Shown in pieces: positions 42,858 through 52,317 of a DNA stretch of 64,000 nt. Numbering within the stretch: the first letter of the stretch is position 1; every line of letters starts with the position of its first letter. A program made the position numbers and the translations under genes. The DNA comes from Rhynchopus sp. YZ270_cl-10. Taxonomy: Eukaryota > Euglenozoa > Diplonemea > Diplonemida > Diplonemidae. The notes beneath the pieces were generated by a model, which was not told where the DNA came from, ran no database searches, and saw only the letters and a list, made by a program, of their open reading frames with translations. The stretch lies in the NCBI GenBank assembly GCA_964035575.1, contig OZ037909.1, forward strand, positions 1,214,280-1,278,279, read 5' to 3'.

Positions 42858-45800
42858 ATCCCGCTCGTGGCAGCTGCGGCATCAGCGGCTGGGTGCTTCG
42901 TCTGAAGCTTTTCCAGCGTCGCCGGTGTCTGTGGGGCGAGGCCGTCGCTGGTAGCGCATGACATGGCCTGGCTCGGGAGTCCTGCTCTCGCTTTGGCTAT
43001 GGTGCGCTTCCGTCTCCCTTCGTCAGTGTCTTCATCCGACCACCCAGAGGGCCTTGGCTTCCGCTCCTCTACCGTTTGCTCCCACAGGGCGACATACTGG
43101 CCAGCCTTCCAAGCCTCCAAGTCCTTCCCCCAGGTGCTCGTCAAACGTCGCTCCTGGTCCTTGCCCCCTCGCTCTGTCCGTGTCCGGTGCAACACTGTGA
43201 AGAACAGTGCAAGGCGCTTCCAGGCCACCTCGTCCTGGTACTCCAGGATGTCCATGAGGACCCTCAGGAAGAGCTCGCTGTACAGCTGCAGGTGTTTGTC
43301 TGGGCACCCGCCCTTCAGCTGGATCCTGGTGGTCCCCATGACTTCAAAGGAGGGGAGGTCATCCTGATCTGTCAGCATTCCTCGACTGGAGGGAGACGGA
43401 GCGGTGAAGCCTTCTTCGCCAAAGTGCACCGTACAGGTGTTGCAGACCTCCTTGCTCTGCGGCAATAGCATGTCGCACTGATCGTTCGCACAGCGCGACA
43501 TGCCCAAGTGGCCCAACAGCTCGTCGGGGATGTACGCTCCATCCGCCTGGTGGCGACGCATGTGCTGCAGCAAGCCCTTACGAGACAGGCCCCCGACCGC
43601 ATCACTCGAAGACAAAATTCCCGCTCTGCATCCATCAAAGGGGCAGAACACCCGATCCGCATTGATGTGTCCCAGCTTGGTAGCCAGGGGGGCGGTGGTG
43701 GTGGTGTTGGTGGGGATGATGCCATCCAAATGCGCTGTGTCCAGCACTGCCTGCCGAGCCTCCTTCCTCATCTTCTCTGCCATCCCCTCCTTGGTCTTCC
43801 CCACCTCCGGGACAAGCTCCACTGCCTCAAAGTGAGAGTCGCAGAGAGCGATGACGACCGTGGGAAGTTTCGCTTGGAAGCTCTCCGCGTACGACTTGGC
43901 GACTCTTTTGCTACCAGGGGTGATGCGCACGAGGGGGTTCTCTTCCGACGCCTGCACTACCACGATGTTGATGCGGGATGCTGTCGCGGTGAGCTGAAGC
44001 CCCAAGTGGTTGAGGTGGGCCTCGCCGGTCACACCATTGGCAAACTCCGTCATGGCCTCCTGCGACCCCAGCACCTGCACCAGGCGGTTCGACACCTCCA
44101 CTGCTGTGTCATACAGCTGCTTGCGCATTGCCCTCACGTCCGGCTGCGTGTCGTGGTCCCAGAGGTGTAGTGCCACATAACCACAATCATTTGTGGACAC
44201 GTTGGGGATGCGTTTAGCTCCAAACTTCGCCAGAGTCGCGTCCACAGACACCGCTTGCTCTGTATACGCAGGAGCGTTCACGTTTGCGCACCCACCGGTC
44301 AACGCAAACGGGGACAAGCTGATCGGGTGCTCCGGATCAGCAGGGGCAGGGCGCAGGTCCCAGGGCGTCACCGCTCGCCACAACAGCGACAGCAAGACCA
44401 GTAGGGACACCACCAGCATGCCAAATGCCATCCCGATCCTACGAGTCCACCTGCGTGCTGCCACACGGCGCACCTCCAAGAGAAGAACCCAGCCAAGTGG
44501 GCGCGCGACGCCGACCAGTGCCACAAAACCCGCCAAACAACCACCTGCGGACCATGCAACCCACACCCACTCGGCTGCACGCACCGACAACTGACCCACC
44601 CCCATCACACTGGCCCTCACCAAGCTGGCAGCCACTCGGATCCCTCCGGTCCATCGGCGCACTCGCTCGCTCGCCCCTTCCAGCCACCGCCATCCTCCCC
44701 GAACGCGGCACAGTCCCCGCAGCACACCCACCCCCAGCACCTCCGCGTCCCGAAAAAGCGCGCAACCCAAAACATGTGGCGCTGACCTCCCAAGCTCCGA
44801 CCCCACAAAAACCAGAACCCAGATGGCCACACACTGCAAAGCACCTCTCAACGCATCGGCGACCCTGATCCTGCGGAAAACTGGGTGCGCTGCCGGAGAG
44901 GGCGGACGATTGCAGGGCGCCTTGCGCCGACGGAGCCTGCCCGCCTGTGACTTGGTCCAGTTCAAGGACCGGTGTCCTCGTCGCGTCCTCCTGGTCCTCC
45001 TGCCCACCAGCCACAAAATGAGATGACTGAGGGTAGGGGCGCGTCTGTCCTTCCACAGATCCAGGACCGCGAACGACACAAACACTCCCCACTCAGGTGC
45101 CTCGACTACCCAGCAGGGGTCAGGTTGACGCAAGGAGGTGAAGACCTCCCAGAGGTTGCACCACCAGTCGAACCAAAACTCTATCTGTACACACCCCGTT
45201 TGCCACACCCGCATCATCACACAGCCACTCTGTCCTTCTCGCCCCTCAAGGCTCCCCCCGAACACCAGCATACCTCGCTCACCACCCCCTAAGTTGTTGT
45301 TGCAGCGTCTGCTGTTGATGTTGGTGCTGCTGTTGTGCCTGCTGTTGGAACTGTTGCTGGAACTGCTTTTGGAGACGCTGTTGGACCTGCTGTTGGAACC
45401 GCTGCTGCAGAAGTCTTTGGAACTGCTGTTAAGCCTGCTGTTGGAACTGCTGTTGGACCTGCCGTTAGAGCTGCTGCCGCAGAAGTCCTTGGAACTGCTG
45501 ATGAAACTGCTGTTGTGCCTGCTGTTGTGCCTGCTGCTGGAACTGCTTTTGGAAACGCTGTTGGAACTGCTGCTGCAGAAGTCTTTGGAACTGCTGTTTA
45601 AACTGCTGTTGTGCCTGCTGTTGGAACTGCTGCTGGAACTGCTTTTGGAGACGCTGTTGGACCTGCTGTTGGAACCGCTGCTGCAGAAGTCTTTGGAACT
45701 GCTGTTAAGCCTGCTGTTGGAACTGCTGTTGGACCAGCCGTTAGAGCTGCTGCCGCAGAAGTCCTTGGAACTGCTGATGAAACTGCTGTTGTGCCTGCTG

Positions 45801-47191
45801 TTGTGCCTGCTGCTGGAACTGCTTTTGGAAACGCTGTTGGAACCGCTGCTGCAGAAGTCTTTGGAACTGCTGTTAAAACTGCTGTTAAGCCTGCTGTTGG
45901 AACTGCTGCTGGACCCGCCGTTGGAGCTGCTGCCGCAGAAGTCCTTGGAACTGCTGATGAAACTGCTGTTGTGCCTGCTGTTGTGCCTGTTGCTGGAACT
46001 GCTTTTGGAAACACTGTTGGAACTGCTGCCGCAGAAGCCATTGGAACTGCTGTTTAAACTGCTGTTGTGCCTGCTGTTGGAACTGCTGCTGGAACTGCTG
46101 TTGGAGACGCTGCTGGACCTGCTGTTGGAGCTGCTGCTGCAGCAGTCTTTGGAACTGCAGTTGAAACTGCTGTTGTGCCTGCTGTTGGAACTGCTGCTGG
46201 AACTGCTGTTGGAGACGCTGCTGGACCCGCCGTTGGAGCTGCTGCCGCAGAAGCCATTGGAACTGCTGTTGAAACTGCTGTTGTGCCTGCTGTTGGACCT
46301 GCTGTTGGAGCTGCTGCTGCAGAAGTCTTTGGAACTGCAGTTGAAACTGCTGTAGTGCCTGCTGTTGGAACTGCTGCTGGAACTGCTGCTGGAAACGCTG
46401 CTGGAACTGCTTTTGGAAACACTGTTGGAACTGCTGCTGCAGAAGCCGTTGGAACTGCTGTTTAAACTGCTGTTGTGCCTGCTGTTGGACCTGCTGTTGG
46501 AACCGCTGCTGCAGAAGCCTTTGGAACTGCTGGTGAAAAAGCTGTAGAGCCTGCTGTTGGAACTGCTGCTGTAAAGGCCTTTGGAACTGCTGCTGCTGCA
46601 CACCAGGGGTGATACTGGGACCCCACCCAGTACTCCGAAGATTTCGTTTTTGCTGCTATCACTGTTGCAGCCACTGATGTGGTTGGGCATACATTGCCTC
46701 TTTTTGGGGATATCATGGGGGGAAGGGGGGTGTGGGTAGTTATGACAACAGTTCTTTACTTTGTTGCCTCCACACACGTTTTTGTTGCTGCTATCAAAGC
46801 TGCAGCTGCTTGGGTTGTTGGGCTCAAGAGGCCTCTTTTTGGGGTAAAAAAGGGGGGGAATGGGGCTCCTGCCACTGATGAGGAAGCTGTTGTAGCATAG
46901 GAAGCTGCCGCTCCTGCTGTTGGTGCTCCTGCTACTGCTGTTGATGCAGCTTATGTTGTTGCTGCTGTTGCTGCTGTTGCTGCTGTTGCTGCTGTTGCTG
47001 CTGTTGCTGCTGTTGCTGCTGTTGCTGCTGTTGCTGCTGTTGCTGCTGCTGCAGTTGCAGCTGGTGTAGCATATGCTGCTGTTGCTGCTCTTGTTGTTGC
47101 TGCTGCTGCTGCTGGTGTAGCTCCTGCTGCTGCTGCTGATGCAGACATGCAGCACCACCCACAACGCCCCCAAAAGGGCCTTCCTCCTCAT
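42854..47191 (-). CDS. Element 2, N-terminal part: signal-like start, Ser/Asn leader, membrane helices, OTU-like domain, zinc fingers
   Basis: From the ATG at 47191 (MRRKALLGALWVVLHV) the frame runs 1445 codons; an upstream in-frame start at 47269 would add 26 residues that are hydrophobic. A Ser/Asn-rich leader of several hundred residues is followed by a segment shared with element 1 (FVSFAVLDLWKDRRAPTLSH), then hydrophobic stretches ending SLLVLLSLLWRAVTPWDLRP, nearly identical to element 1. The OTU-like domain has NDCGYVAL (Cys codon 44183-44185) and HFEAV (His codon 43832-43834). A C2H2 finger (CPFDGCRAG...HMRRH) and a four-Cys finger follow. Homology to element 1 stops at KHPA, where the deletion begins, and a stop follows after a few residues. 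It could yield a protease-plus-finger protein without polymerase. Confidence 0.75.
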   Translation of the reverse strand: MRRKALLGALWVVLHVCISSSSRSYTSSSSSNNKSSNSSICYTSCNCSSSNSSNSSNSSNSSNSSNSSNSSNSSNSSNNISCINSSSRSTNSRSGSFLCYNSFLISGRSPIPPLFYPKKRPLEPNNPSSCSFDSSNKNVCGGNKVKNCCHNYPHPPSPHDIPKKRQCMPNHISGCNSDSSKNEIFGVLGGVPVSPLVCSSSSSKGLYSSSSNSRLYSFFTSSSKGFCSSGSNSRSNSRHNSSLNSSSNGFCSSSSNSVSKSSSSSVSSSSSSSSSNSRHYSSFNCSSKDFCSSSSNSRSNSRHNSSFNSSSNGFCGSSSNGGSSSVSNSSSSSSSNSRHNSSFNCSSKDCCSSSSNSRSSSVSNSSSSSSSNSRHNSSLNSSSNGFCGSSSNSVSKSSSSNRHNSRHNSSFISSSKDFCGSSSNGGSSSSSNSRLNSSFNSSSKDFCSSGSNSVSKSSSSSRHNSRHNSSFISSSKDFCGSSSNGWSNSSSNSRLNSSSKDFCSSGSNSRSNSVSKSSSSSSSNSRHNSSLNSSSKDFCSSSSNSVSKSSSSSRHNSRHNSSFISSSKDFCGSSSNGRSNSSSNSRLNSSSKDFCSSGSNSRSNSVSKSSSSNSSNSRHNSSTNINSRRCNNNLGGGERGMLVFGGSLEGREGQSGCVMMRVWQTGCVQIEFWFDWWCNLWEVFTSLRQPDPCWVVEAPEWGVFVSFAVLDLWKDRRAPTLSHLILWLVGRRTRRTRRGHRSLNWTKSQAGRLRRRKAPCNRPPSPAAHPVFRRIRVADALRGALQCVAIWVLVFVGSELGRSAPHVLGCALFRDAEVLGVGVLRGLCRVRGGWRWLEGASERVRRWTGGIRVAASLVRASVMGVGQLSVRAAEWVWVAWSAGGCLAGFVALVGVARPLGWVLLLEVRRVAARRWTRRIGMAFGMLVVSLLVLLSLLWRAVTPWDLRPAPADPEHPISLSPFALTGGCANVNAPAYTEQAVSVDATLAKFGAKRIPNVSTNDCGYVALHLWDHDTQPDVRAMRKQLYDTAVEVSNRLVQVLGSQEAMTEFANGVTGEAHLNHLGLQLTATASRINIVVVQASEENPLVRITPGSKRVAKSYAESFQAKLPTVVIALCDSHFEAVELVPEVGKTKEGMAEKMRKEARQAVLDTAHLDGIIPTNTTTTAPLATKLGHINADRVFCPFDGCRAGILSSSDAVGGLSRKGLLQHMRRHQADGAYIPDELLGHLGMSRCANDQCDMLLPQSKEVCNTCTVHFGEEGFTAPSPSSRGMLTDQDDLPSFEVMGTTRIQLKGGCPDKHLQLYSELFLRVLMDILEYQDEVAWKRLALFFTVLHRTRTERGGKDQERRLTSTWGKDLEAWKAGQYVALWEQTVEERKPRPSGWSDEDTDEGRRKRTIAKARAGLPSQAMSCATSDGLAPQTPATLEKLQTKHPAADAAAATSGI
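45290..46600 (-). repeat. Higher-order CTG/CAG-type array in element 2
   Basis: Imperfect GGAACTGCTGTTGTGCCTGC-like triplets with a higher-order period of about 276 bp (for example 45335 and 45611). It codes Ser/Asn-rich repeats (NSRHNSSFISSSKDFCGSSS) in the element frame and stays open in other frames (Gly-Thr-Ala-Val, Leu-Leu-Glu, Gln-rich), so those alternative proteins are not genes. Confidence 0.9.
46930..47140 (-). repeat. CTGTTG/CTG microsatellite in element 2
   Basis: Almost pure (GCTGTTGCT)n, coding Ser/Asn just after the signal-like start of element 2. The purer repeat suggests recent expansion compared with 45290-46600. Confidence 0.9.
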
Positions 47192-47396
47192 TTTTAAAAA
47201 AGCAAAAAGCAAAAAACTAAAACAAAGAAGGACAAGACACACTACGCCTTGCGCTTCGCCGGCCTGCACTCCTCAACCGTTGCCCAGGGACCGCCCCGTG
47301 GAGGCGCACAAGGCTCACAATAAAACAAAGGAAAGGGGGAGGGAGGGTAAAAAGAAAGGACAAGTGTGTTGTAATGTGTAAAAAATGGTCCCCATT

Positions 47397-47485
47397 TTCA
47401 GGGTGTGCAAAACTGTAAAAATGACGAAAATCGGAAAAATGACGATTTTTTGGTCAAAATATTTTTCACAGAAAATCGAATTTTA
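47397..47485. repeat. Fragment of the 401-bp satellite at the 5' flank of element 2
   Basis: ATTTTCAGGGTGTGCAAAAC and the following 70 bp to TTTTACTATTA match about 51378-51475 with a few substitutions. It marks the 5' boundary of element 2 and shows that it sits in this satellite. Confidence 0.8.
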
Positions 47486-47700
47486 CTATTACACGGCGGG
47501 GCTGTGTCACACCTGTGACACAGCTGAGGGTGTGTAACTTTCAATGATATGCGACATTTTGTGACAGTGTCACCGTGACACTGTCACAAGCTGTGTGACA
47601 CTGTCACAAATCGTGTGACACTGTCACGGTGACACTGTCACAAGTCGTGTGACACTGTCTCCGTGACAGTGTCACAGTGGTGTGACACAGTCACAGTGGC
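47486..47700. repeat. Palindromic GTGACACTGTCAC repeats, cluster 1
   Basis: Overlapping palindromic units such as TGTGACACTGTCACGGTGAC and TGTGACACTGTCTCCGTGAC. The flank CACGGCGGGGCTGTGTCACA occurs inverted at about 51050-51072. It may form hairpins or cruciforms. Confidence 0.85.
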
Positions 47701-47883
47701 TATTGCCTCCCAGGGAAAGGGACTCTCAAAAATTTTTTTTTGCCCAAAACAGGGCTAATTTCGACGATTTGAGGCCATTAAAAGCAAAAACTGGCACTTT
47801 TGAGCATCTGTGGGGGTCTAAAACGCGGTTTGCGCACCCGATTTTTCGTGGTTTTTGCCGTAGACAATTTTTTTCTTTAAAAA

Positions 47884-48010
47884 GTCAATCTGAGGTTTTC
47901 TTTGGATTTTTTGGGCCATTTTATGACCTACCACGATCTCGGGTGGGGAAAAAAATATTTTTTTTTAGTCAAAAATCGCCCTTATCTAACCACTGTTTAG
48001 GTAGGTTCTG
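47884..48010. repeat. Dispersed repeat pair, copy 1
   Basis: The 51 bp from GTCAATCTGAGGTTTTCTTT to TTATGACCTAC match 54265-54315 almost perfectly; similarity fades over the next 75 bp. Confidence 0.8.
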
Positions 48011-48184
48011 GGGGCTGGTGCTGACATACATGCATGTCCATTCCACAGGTTGCGGGGGCCCCAGATGTTGCCCGGGTAAAGGGTCATATGATGTATATAA
48101 TTGCACAGTTTATACAGTGCAAACTGTTGTTTCATTAGATGCGATGCAATGACAGAGTATTGTTGCTTTATTTCCTTTCAGTCC

Positions 48185-49909
48185 TCAGTTGTTCAGGTCA
48201 CTAATATTCCAGCATATATTGATGATACTGCCTGGTTTGGTTGTATGACCATAATGTTTGCAATGTATAGCTAGCTTTCGTAAAACACGGCAGCATGCCC
48301 AGGCGAGCCGGACAGTCGCACAAGTACTCGTTGGCTGCGACGCGTCGGAGGCGGCTTGTGGTCTGCAGGAGGCCTCCCAACACGTGCTGACCGGGCGACA
48401 TGTATGTCGCACCCGTGAGCACCTTCGCTGCCTTCCGGTGGAGCACGAGGGTGTCATGTGGGTCGCAGGGAGTCGGCTGCCGTCAGGTAGACAGCTCGTC
48501 CTGAGCTGAGTGGAGGTTGTTCACTGAAGAGTCTGGCTCATCAGTTGGTGCATGTCACTACACCCGTTTTCCATCACCTTCGACACATTGCTGGCGAGGG
48601 AGATCGGGCTGCACGACGCGGGTCATGTCGTGTCTTTTCCTTTTTGTGTAGTGGGATCACCGTTACTGTCGTCGACGACTCCGGGATAACTGCCGTCGTC
48701 CAGGAGAGGTTGCGCATATGTAGGAGTGCTCGCGGTGCTCCATCACCGAGGTGTTGAAGCCATTCATTGTGGACCCCGTCTGGGCCAGTGGACCCGACCT
48801 CACATCTCCTAACCTAGCGGCCGTGTTCCAGCAGAAACAAATCAACAAATCAATATTTTTCTTGTGCTGCTGCTTTGTTGACCATCCCGAACCAGAGGGA
48901 GTAGGTCTCGTTCAGGTTTGTGCGCTTCGCCGTTTTTGCAGTGCTCTCCTCCGAGAATTCAATCGGAACGTGGTCGGAGGCCCTTCGACAGTGTAATCCA
49001 TCCCTGGTATCCAACCTTTCAGAAGTCATCACAATGTCGGGCCCCATAGCGTCTTAGTGTGTCCCAGGATACGGTGGTGCGCATTCACGTCCCCTGCAAT
49101 CGCCACCTTCCCCTGTGGGCAGTTCTCAAACGTTGCAATCGTCACATCGTGTGTCATTTTTGTGCAGGCCTGCCGCACTTGGCCTGTCCACATTGCAGAA
49201 TCTCACACCTTCCACTACGTCAAGTCTCTCTGTCACGCAGCTCTCTGGAGAAGTGAAGTTGTGTTTGGATGTGCGTGTGGTGTGGACGTCGGTCGCGGTG
49301 CCGCCTCCCGATGCCATCGCCCCCTTCGCACCCTCCACACGCTTTTGAGTACGCATGCGTTTGTATAGCATATGTACGTGCGACAAGAACACCTCCCTTT
49401 ACGAGATGATCTTCAACAGCGGTGATACGAAGTCTGCCGTGTCGAGACTGGACAAAGCCACCAGGTTGAGGTGATTCTCGGATATCTTTGCGATGATCCT
49501 CGTTAGGCTTATGTCGTTTCTGCATGGTGGGCGAGAATATGCAACGAAAGGCGACGAAAGAAGGTTTCGGTCCCCACGGGAAGCATGGTCCACTCAGCCA
49601 ACCTCCCATAACGACTGCGTTCTCGTTGCGTGTACGGTTTTGAAATCCGCTGCCGCAAAATAACGCACTACCGACTCCATTGTGGAGTGTCGGGTCAGGA
49701 GAATGATCTCTTCCAGTGGTTGCGCTGCTCCTCTGCGGAGGGAGCGGGACGTTATGATCCTGCTCCGGTAGTAGGGACCGTCCCGTGTATCTGCCTAACT
49801 GGAGGGTCGGCTTTCGTTTGGCACCAGTGCAGTAGTTTCTGATTCTTCCGTCACCTCTGCTGTTTTCAGGCGCACAACATCTGAAGCCCGCGCTGCGACC
49901 ACCCAGCAC
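48185..49909 (-). mobile_element. Decayed APE-type LINE fragment
   Basis: On the minus strand, translations in shifting frames show KVAIAGDVNAHHRILGH (about 49110-49060) and, just downstream, GPDIVMTSERLD with RRASDHVPIEFS (about 49045-48955). GDxNAHH and SDHxPI are the conserved motifs of apurinic-type endonucleases of LINEs. Further downstream, 48457-48185 gives LTGATYMSPGQHVLGGLLQT-like sequence of unknown match; no RT core is found between. Many frameshifts and stops make it long dead. It is a different LINE group from elements 1 and 2, which carry a restriction-like endonuclease. Confidence 0.55.
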
Positions 49910-50490
49910 ATCCAGATGCCAGATGGCTAGCTTCGTCGTGCAGCACCTGCATCATGCGAAACACCTCGTCCTGCGTCGCTGGCACCGCTCTTCGATGCGA
50001 GTGCAGAGCTCCTTCTCGAAGGGCCCTCCGGAAACAAGCGTTAAGTCTCCTTTACCGTCACGAACAACAACAAAAGAGTGGGAAGAAGGCAACATGTTTC
50101 AGCAAAACAAAATTTTAGATTGCAAGCTGTTATGTTGGGTCAAATGTCGGAATAGGCAAACCCGCAACCCGGCGTTTCTTTCTTCTTCTCTTTCTCTTCG
50201 AAGCAACAACCCAACCGATCGAGCGGATCAGAACGCAACGATGTGAACGTTGCGAACCGAACCAACCCAACGCCACCGGTCTGAACGCAACGGCCCGAAC
50301 CGAACGCACGGAACCAACGCAACGCAACGAATGCAACCGATCTGTACGCAGCAAACCGAACGCAACCAACGCAACGAGTGGTTACAAAACGCAACCCACC
50401 TTCGGTGGGCTCAGACTCGTGCCAGTGGTGCGGGCAAACCCGCCCTGTGTGTGGGCCGATATTGACAGGTCTTTGACACAAAGGGGTCCA
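49910..50490. other. No gene; degenerate GAACGCAAC repeat
   Basis: From about 50205 to 50400 the sequence is a loose repeat of AACGCAACG/CGAACCGAACGCA words without fixed period. The rest shows nothing recognisable. Confidence 0.55.
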
Positions 50491-50883
50491 TACCCAGTAC
50501 CCAGTACCCAGTACCCAGTACCCAGTACCCAGTACCCAGTACCCAGTACCCAGTACCCAGTACCCAGTACCCAGTACCCAGTACCCAGTACCCAGTACCC
50601 AGTACCCAGTACCCAGTACCCAGTACCCAGTACCCAGTACCCAGTACCCAGTACCCAGTACCCAGTACCCAGTACCCAGTACCCAGTACCCAGTACCCAG
50701 TACCCAGTACCCAGTACCCAGTACCCAGTACCCAGTACCCAGTACCCAGTACCCAGTACCCAGTACCCAGTACCCAGTACCCAGTACCCAGTACCCAGTA
50801 CCCAGTACCCAGTACCCAGTACCCAGTACCCAGTACCCAGTACCCAGTACCCAGTACCCAGTACCCAGTACCCAGTACCCAGT
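50491..50883 (+). repeat. CCCAGTA minisatellite, about 56 copies
   Basis: A perfect 7-bp tandem array. The same unit occurs in the opposite orientation at 54492-54750. Open frames across it are artefacts. Confidence 0.95.
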
Positions 50884-50894
50884 GGGTATTCCTT

Positions 50895-51072
50895 AAGGTT
50901 GTGACAGTGTCACACAGGTATGTGACACTGTCACAAGTCGTGTGACACTGTCTCCGTGACACTGTCACACATTTTGTGACACTGTCTCCGTGACAGTGTC
51001 ACAAAATGTGTGACAGTGTCACATGTGACACTGTCTCCGTGACAGTGTCACATGTGACACAGCCCCGCCGTG
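50895..51072. repeat. Palindromic GTGACACTGTC repeats, cluster 2
   Basis: Units such as TGTGACACTGTCTCCGTGAC AGTGTCACA, a near-perfect palindrome around TCCG. It ends with GTGACACAGCCCCGCCGTGT, the inverted counterpart of 47485-47510, right where the 401-bp repeat starts. Confidence 0.85.
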
Positions 51073-51073
51073 T

Positions 51074-51834
51074 AAGATTGGCTTTGGGCATGACCCAGTA
51101 AGGTTACTATGGGCCCCATGGGACATATACACCCGAATACCAGGCCGTATTTTCAAAAAGTTGATAATCCCAGTATATGGTATGGCCCTGTGGTACGAAA
51201 TTTTTGGCCGAAAAAATCGACCAAAAAATCGTCATTTTTGGGGGTCACGGTGACAAAAAGTTGCATTTTTTCACGAAAAATGGTCGGAATGTGACTTGAA
51301 TGGGCTCTAATGGGTATATTATGCACATAACATACCTAAATTATGTCGATATTTCACCGGCGGAGCCGAAAAAATCGATTTTCAGGGTGTGCAAAACTGT
51401 AAAAATCACCAAAATCCCAAAAATCACGATTTTTTGGTCAAAATATTTTTCGCAGAAAATCGAATTTTACTATTAAGATTGGCTTTGGGCATGACCCAGT
51501 AAGGTTACTATGGGCCCCATGGGACATATACACCCGAATACCAGGCCGTATTTTCAAAAAGTTGATAATCCCAGTATATGGTATGGCCCTGTGGTACGAA
51601 ATTTTTGGCCGAAAAAATCGACCAAAAAATCGTCATTTTTCGGGGTCACGGTGACAAAAAGTTGCATTTTTTCACGAAAAATGGTCGGAATGTGACTTGA
51701 ATGGGCTCTAATGGGTATATTATGCACATAACATACCTAAATTATGTCGATATTTCACCGGCGGAGCCGAAAAAATCGATTTTCAGGGTGTGCAAAACTG
51801 TAAAAATCACCAAAATCCCAAAAATCACGATTTT
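51074..51834. repeat. 401-bp satellite, two tandem copies
   Basis: Copy 1 is 51074-51474; copy 2 starts at 51475 and keeps about 360 bp. Both start AAGATTGGCTTTGGGCATGA and are nearly identical. A 61-codon frame in each copy is a by-product. Related fragments occur at 47397. Confidence 0.9.
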
Positions 51835-52204
51835 TTTTGAAAAATATTTTTTTCAGAAAAAGCGATTTTAAAATATTGGTTTGGCTTGTGCGGGGACCTG
51901 ATACTGGGGCAATATACCCTGTGGGACATACTGGGCCCTATGCAAGGCCGATGTTTCAAAAATATGGTTGCCCCGGTAGACGGTATGGCCCTGCTGGTCA
52001 GTGCATCCGGCCAAAAATCATGTAAAAATCATGATTTTGGGGTGTGGCACCCTATGGGCGCATATATCTGGGGGTGTGAAATATGCATGGAATCGACCTA
52101 TTGGGGGTGCTATAGGTCCTGGGGGCCCACATGGGTCATATTTCACGCTATTGGGTCACGGGAAAGTGATTTTGACATTTTTTCATCGATTTTAGCTGTG
52201 ACAA
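51835..52204. repeat. Diverged third satellite unit
   Basis: It follows the two 401-bp copies and keeps the same order of words: ACCTGATACTGGGGCAATAT, TATGGCCCTG, GGCCAAAAATCATG and a GGGGTGTGG stretch. It is too diverged for a simple alignment by eye. Confidence 0.5.
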
Positions 52205-52317
52205 CCAGGGCGTTCGCCCCGGGGCGAAAAATATTTTTTTTCGTTAAAAAAATCTTTTCCTGAAAAAATGACATTTTATTTCGCCCCAGGGCTTCGCCCC
52301 ACCGGGGCGAAACCCTG
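52205..52317. repeat. GC-rich inverted repeat
   Basis: CCAGGGCGTTCGCCCCGGGG CGAAA at the left pairs with TTTCGCCCCAGGGCTTCGCC-CCACCGGGGCGAAACCCTG at the right, enclosing an AT-rich core. It may be a small hairpin element. Confidence 0.5.

Larger units (their letters stand above)
41463..47396 (-). mobile_element. Non-LTR retrotransposon, element 2, internally deleted
   Basis: A minus-strand relative of element 1 sharing the 5' UTR blocks, N-terminal layout and C-terminal domains. Compared with element 1, about 2.1 kb covering RT, CCHC and endonuclease (equivalent to about 38055-40172) is missing; the join is at about 42857-42885. At 47396 its 5' end abuts a fragment of the 401-bp satellite. 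Similarity to element 1 is high in the region after the Ser/Asn leader and lower elsewhere, so they belong to different subfamilies rather than being recent copies. Confidence 0.75.

Noticed and set aside
45138-46601. Leu-rich, Ala/Gly/Val-rich and Gln-rich frames of up to 405 codons
   Set aside because: Alternative readings of the triplet array. The minus-strand Ser/Asn frame that continues into conserved domains is the real one.
50411-50968. Frames rich in VLGTGYW or TQYPVPS
   Set aside because: Read-through of the 7-bp minisatellite; the same applies at 54372-55062.
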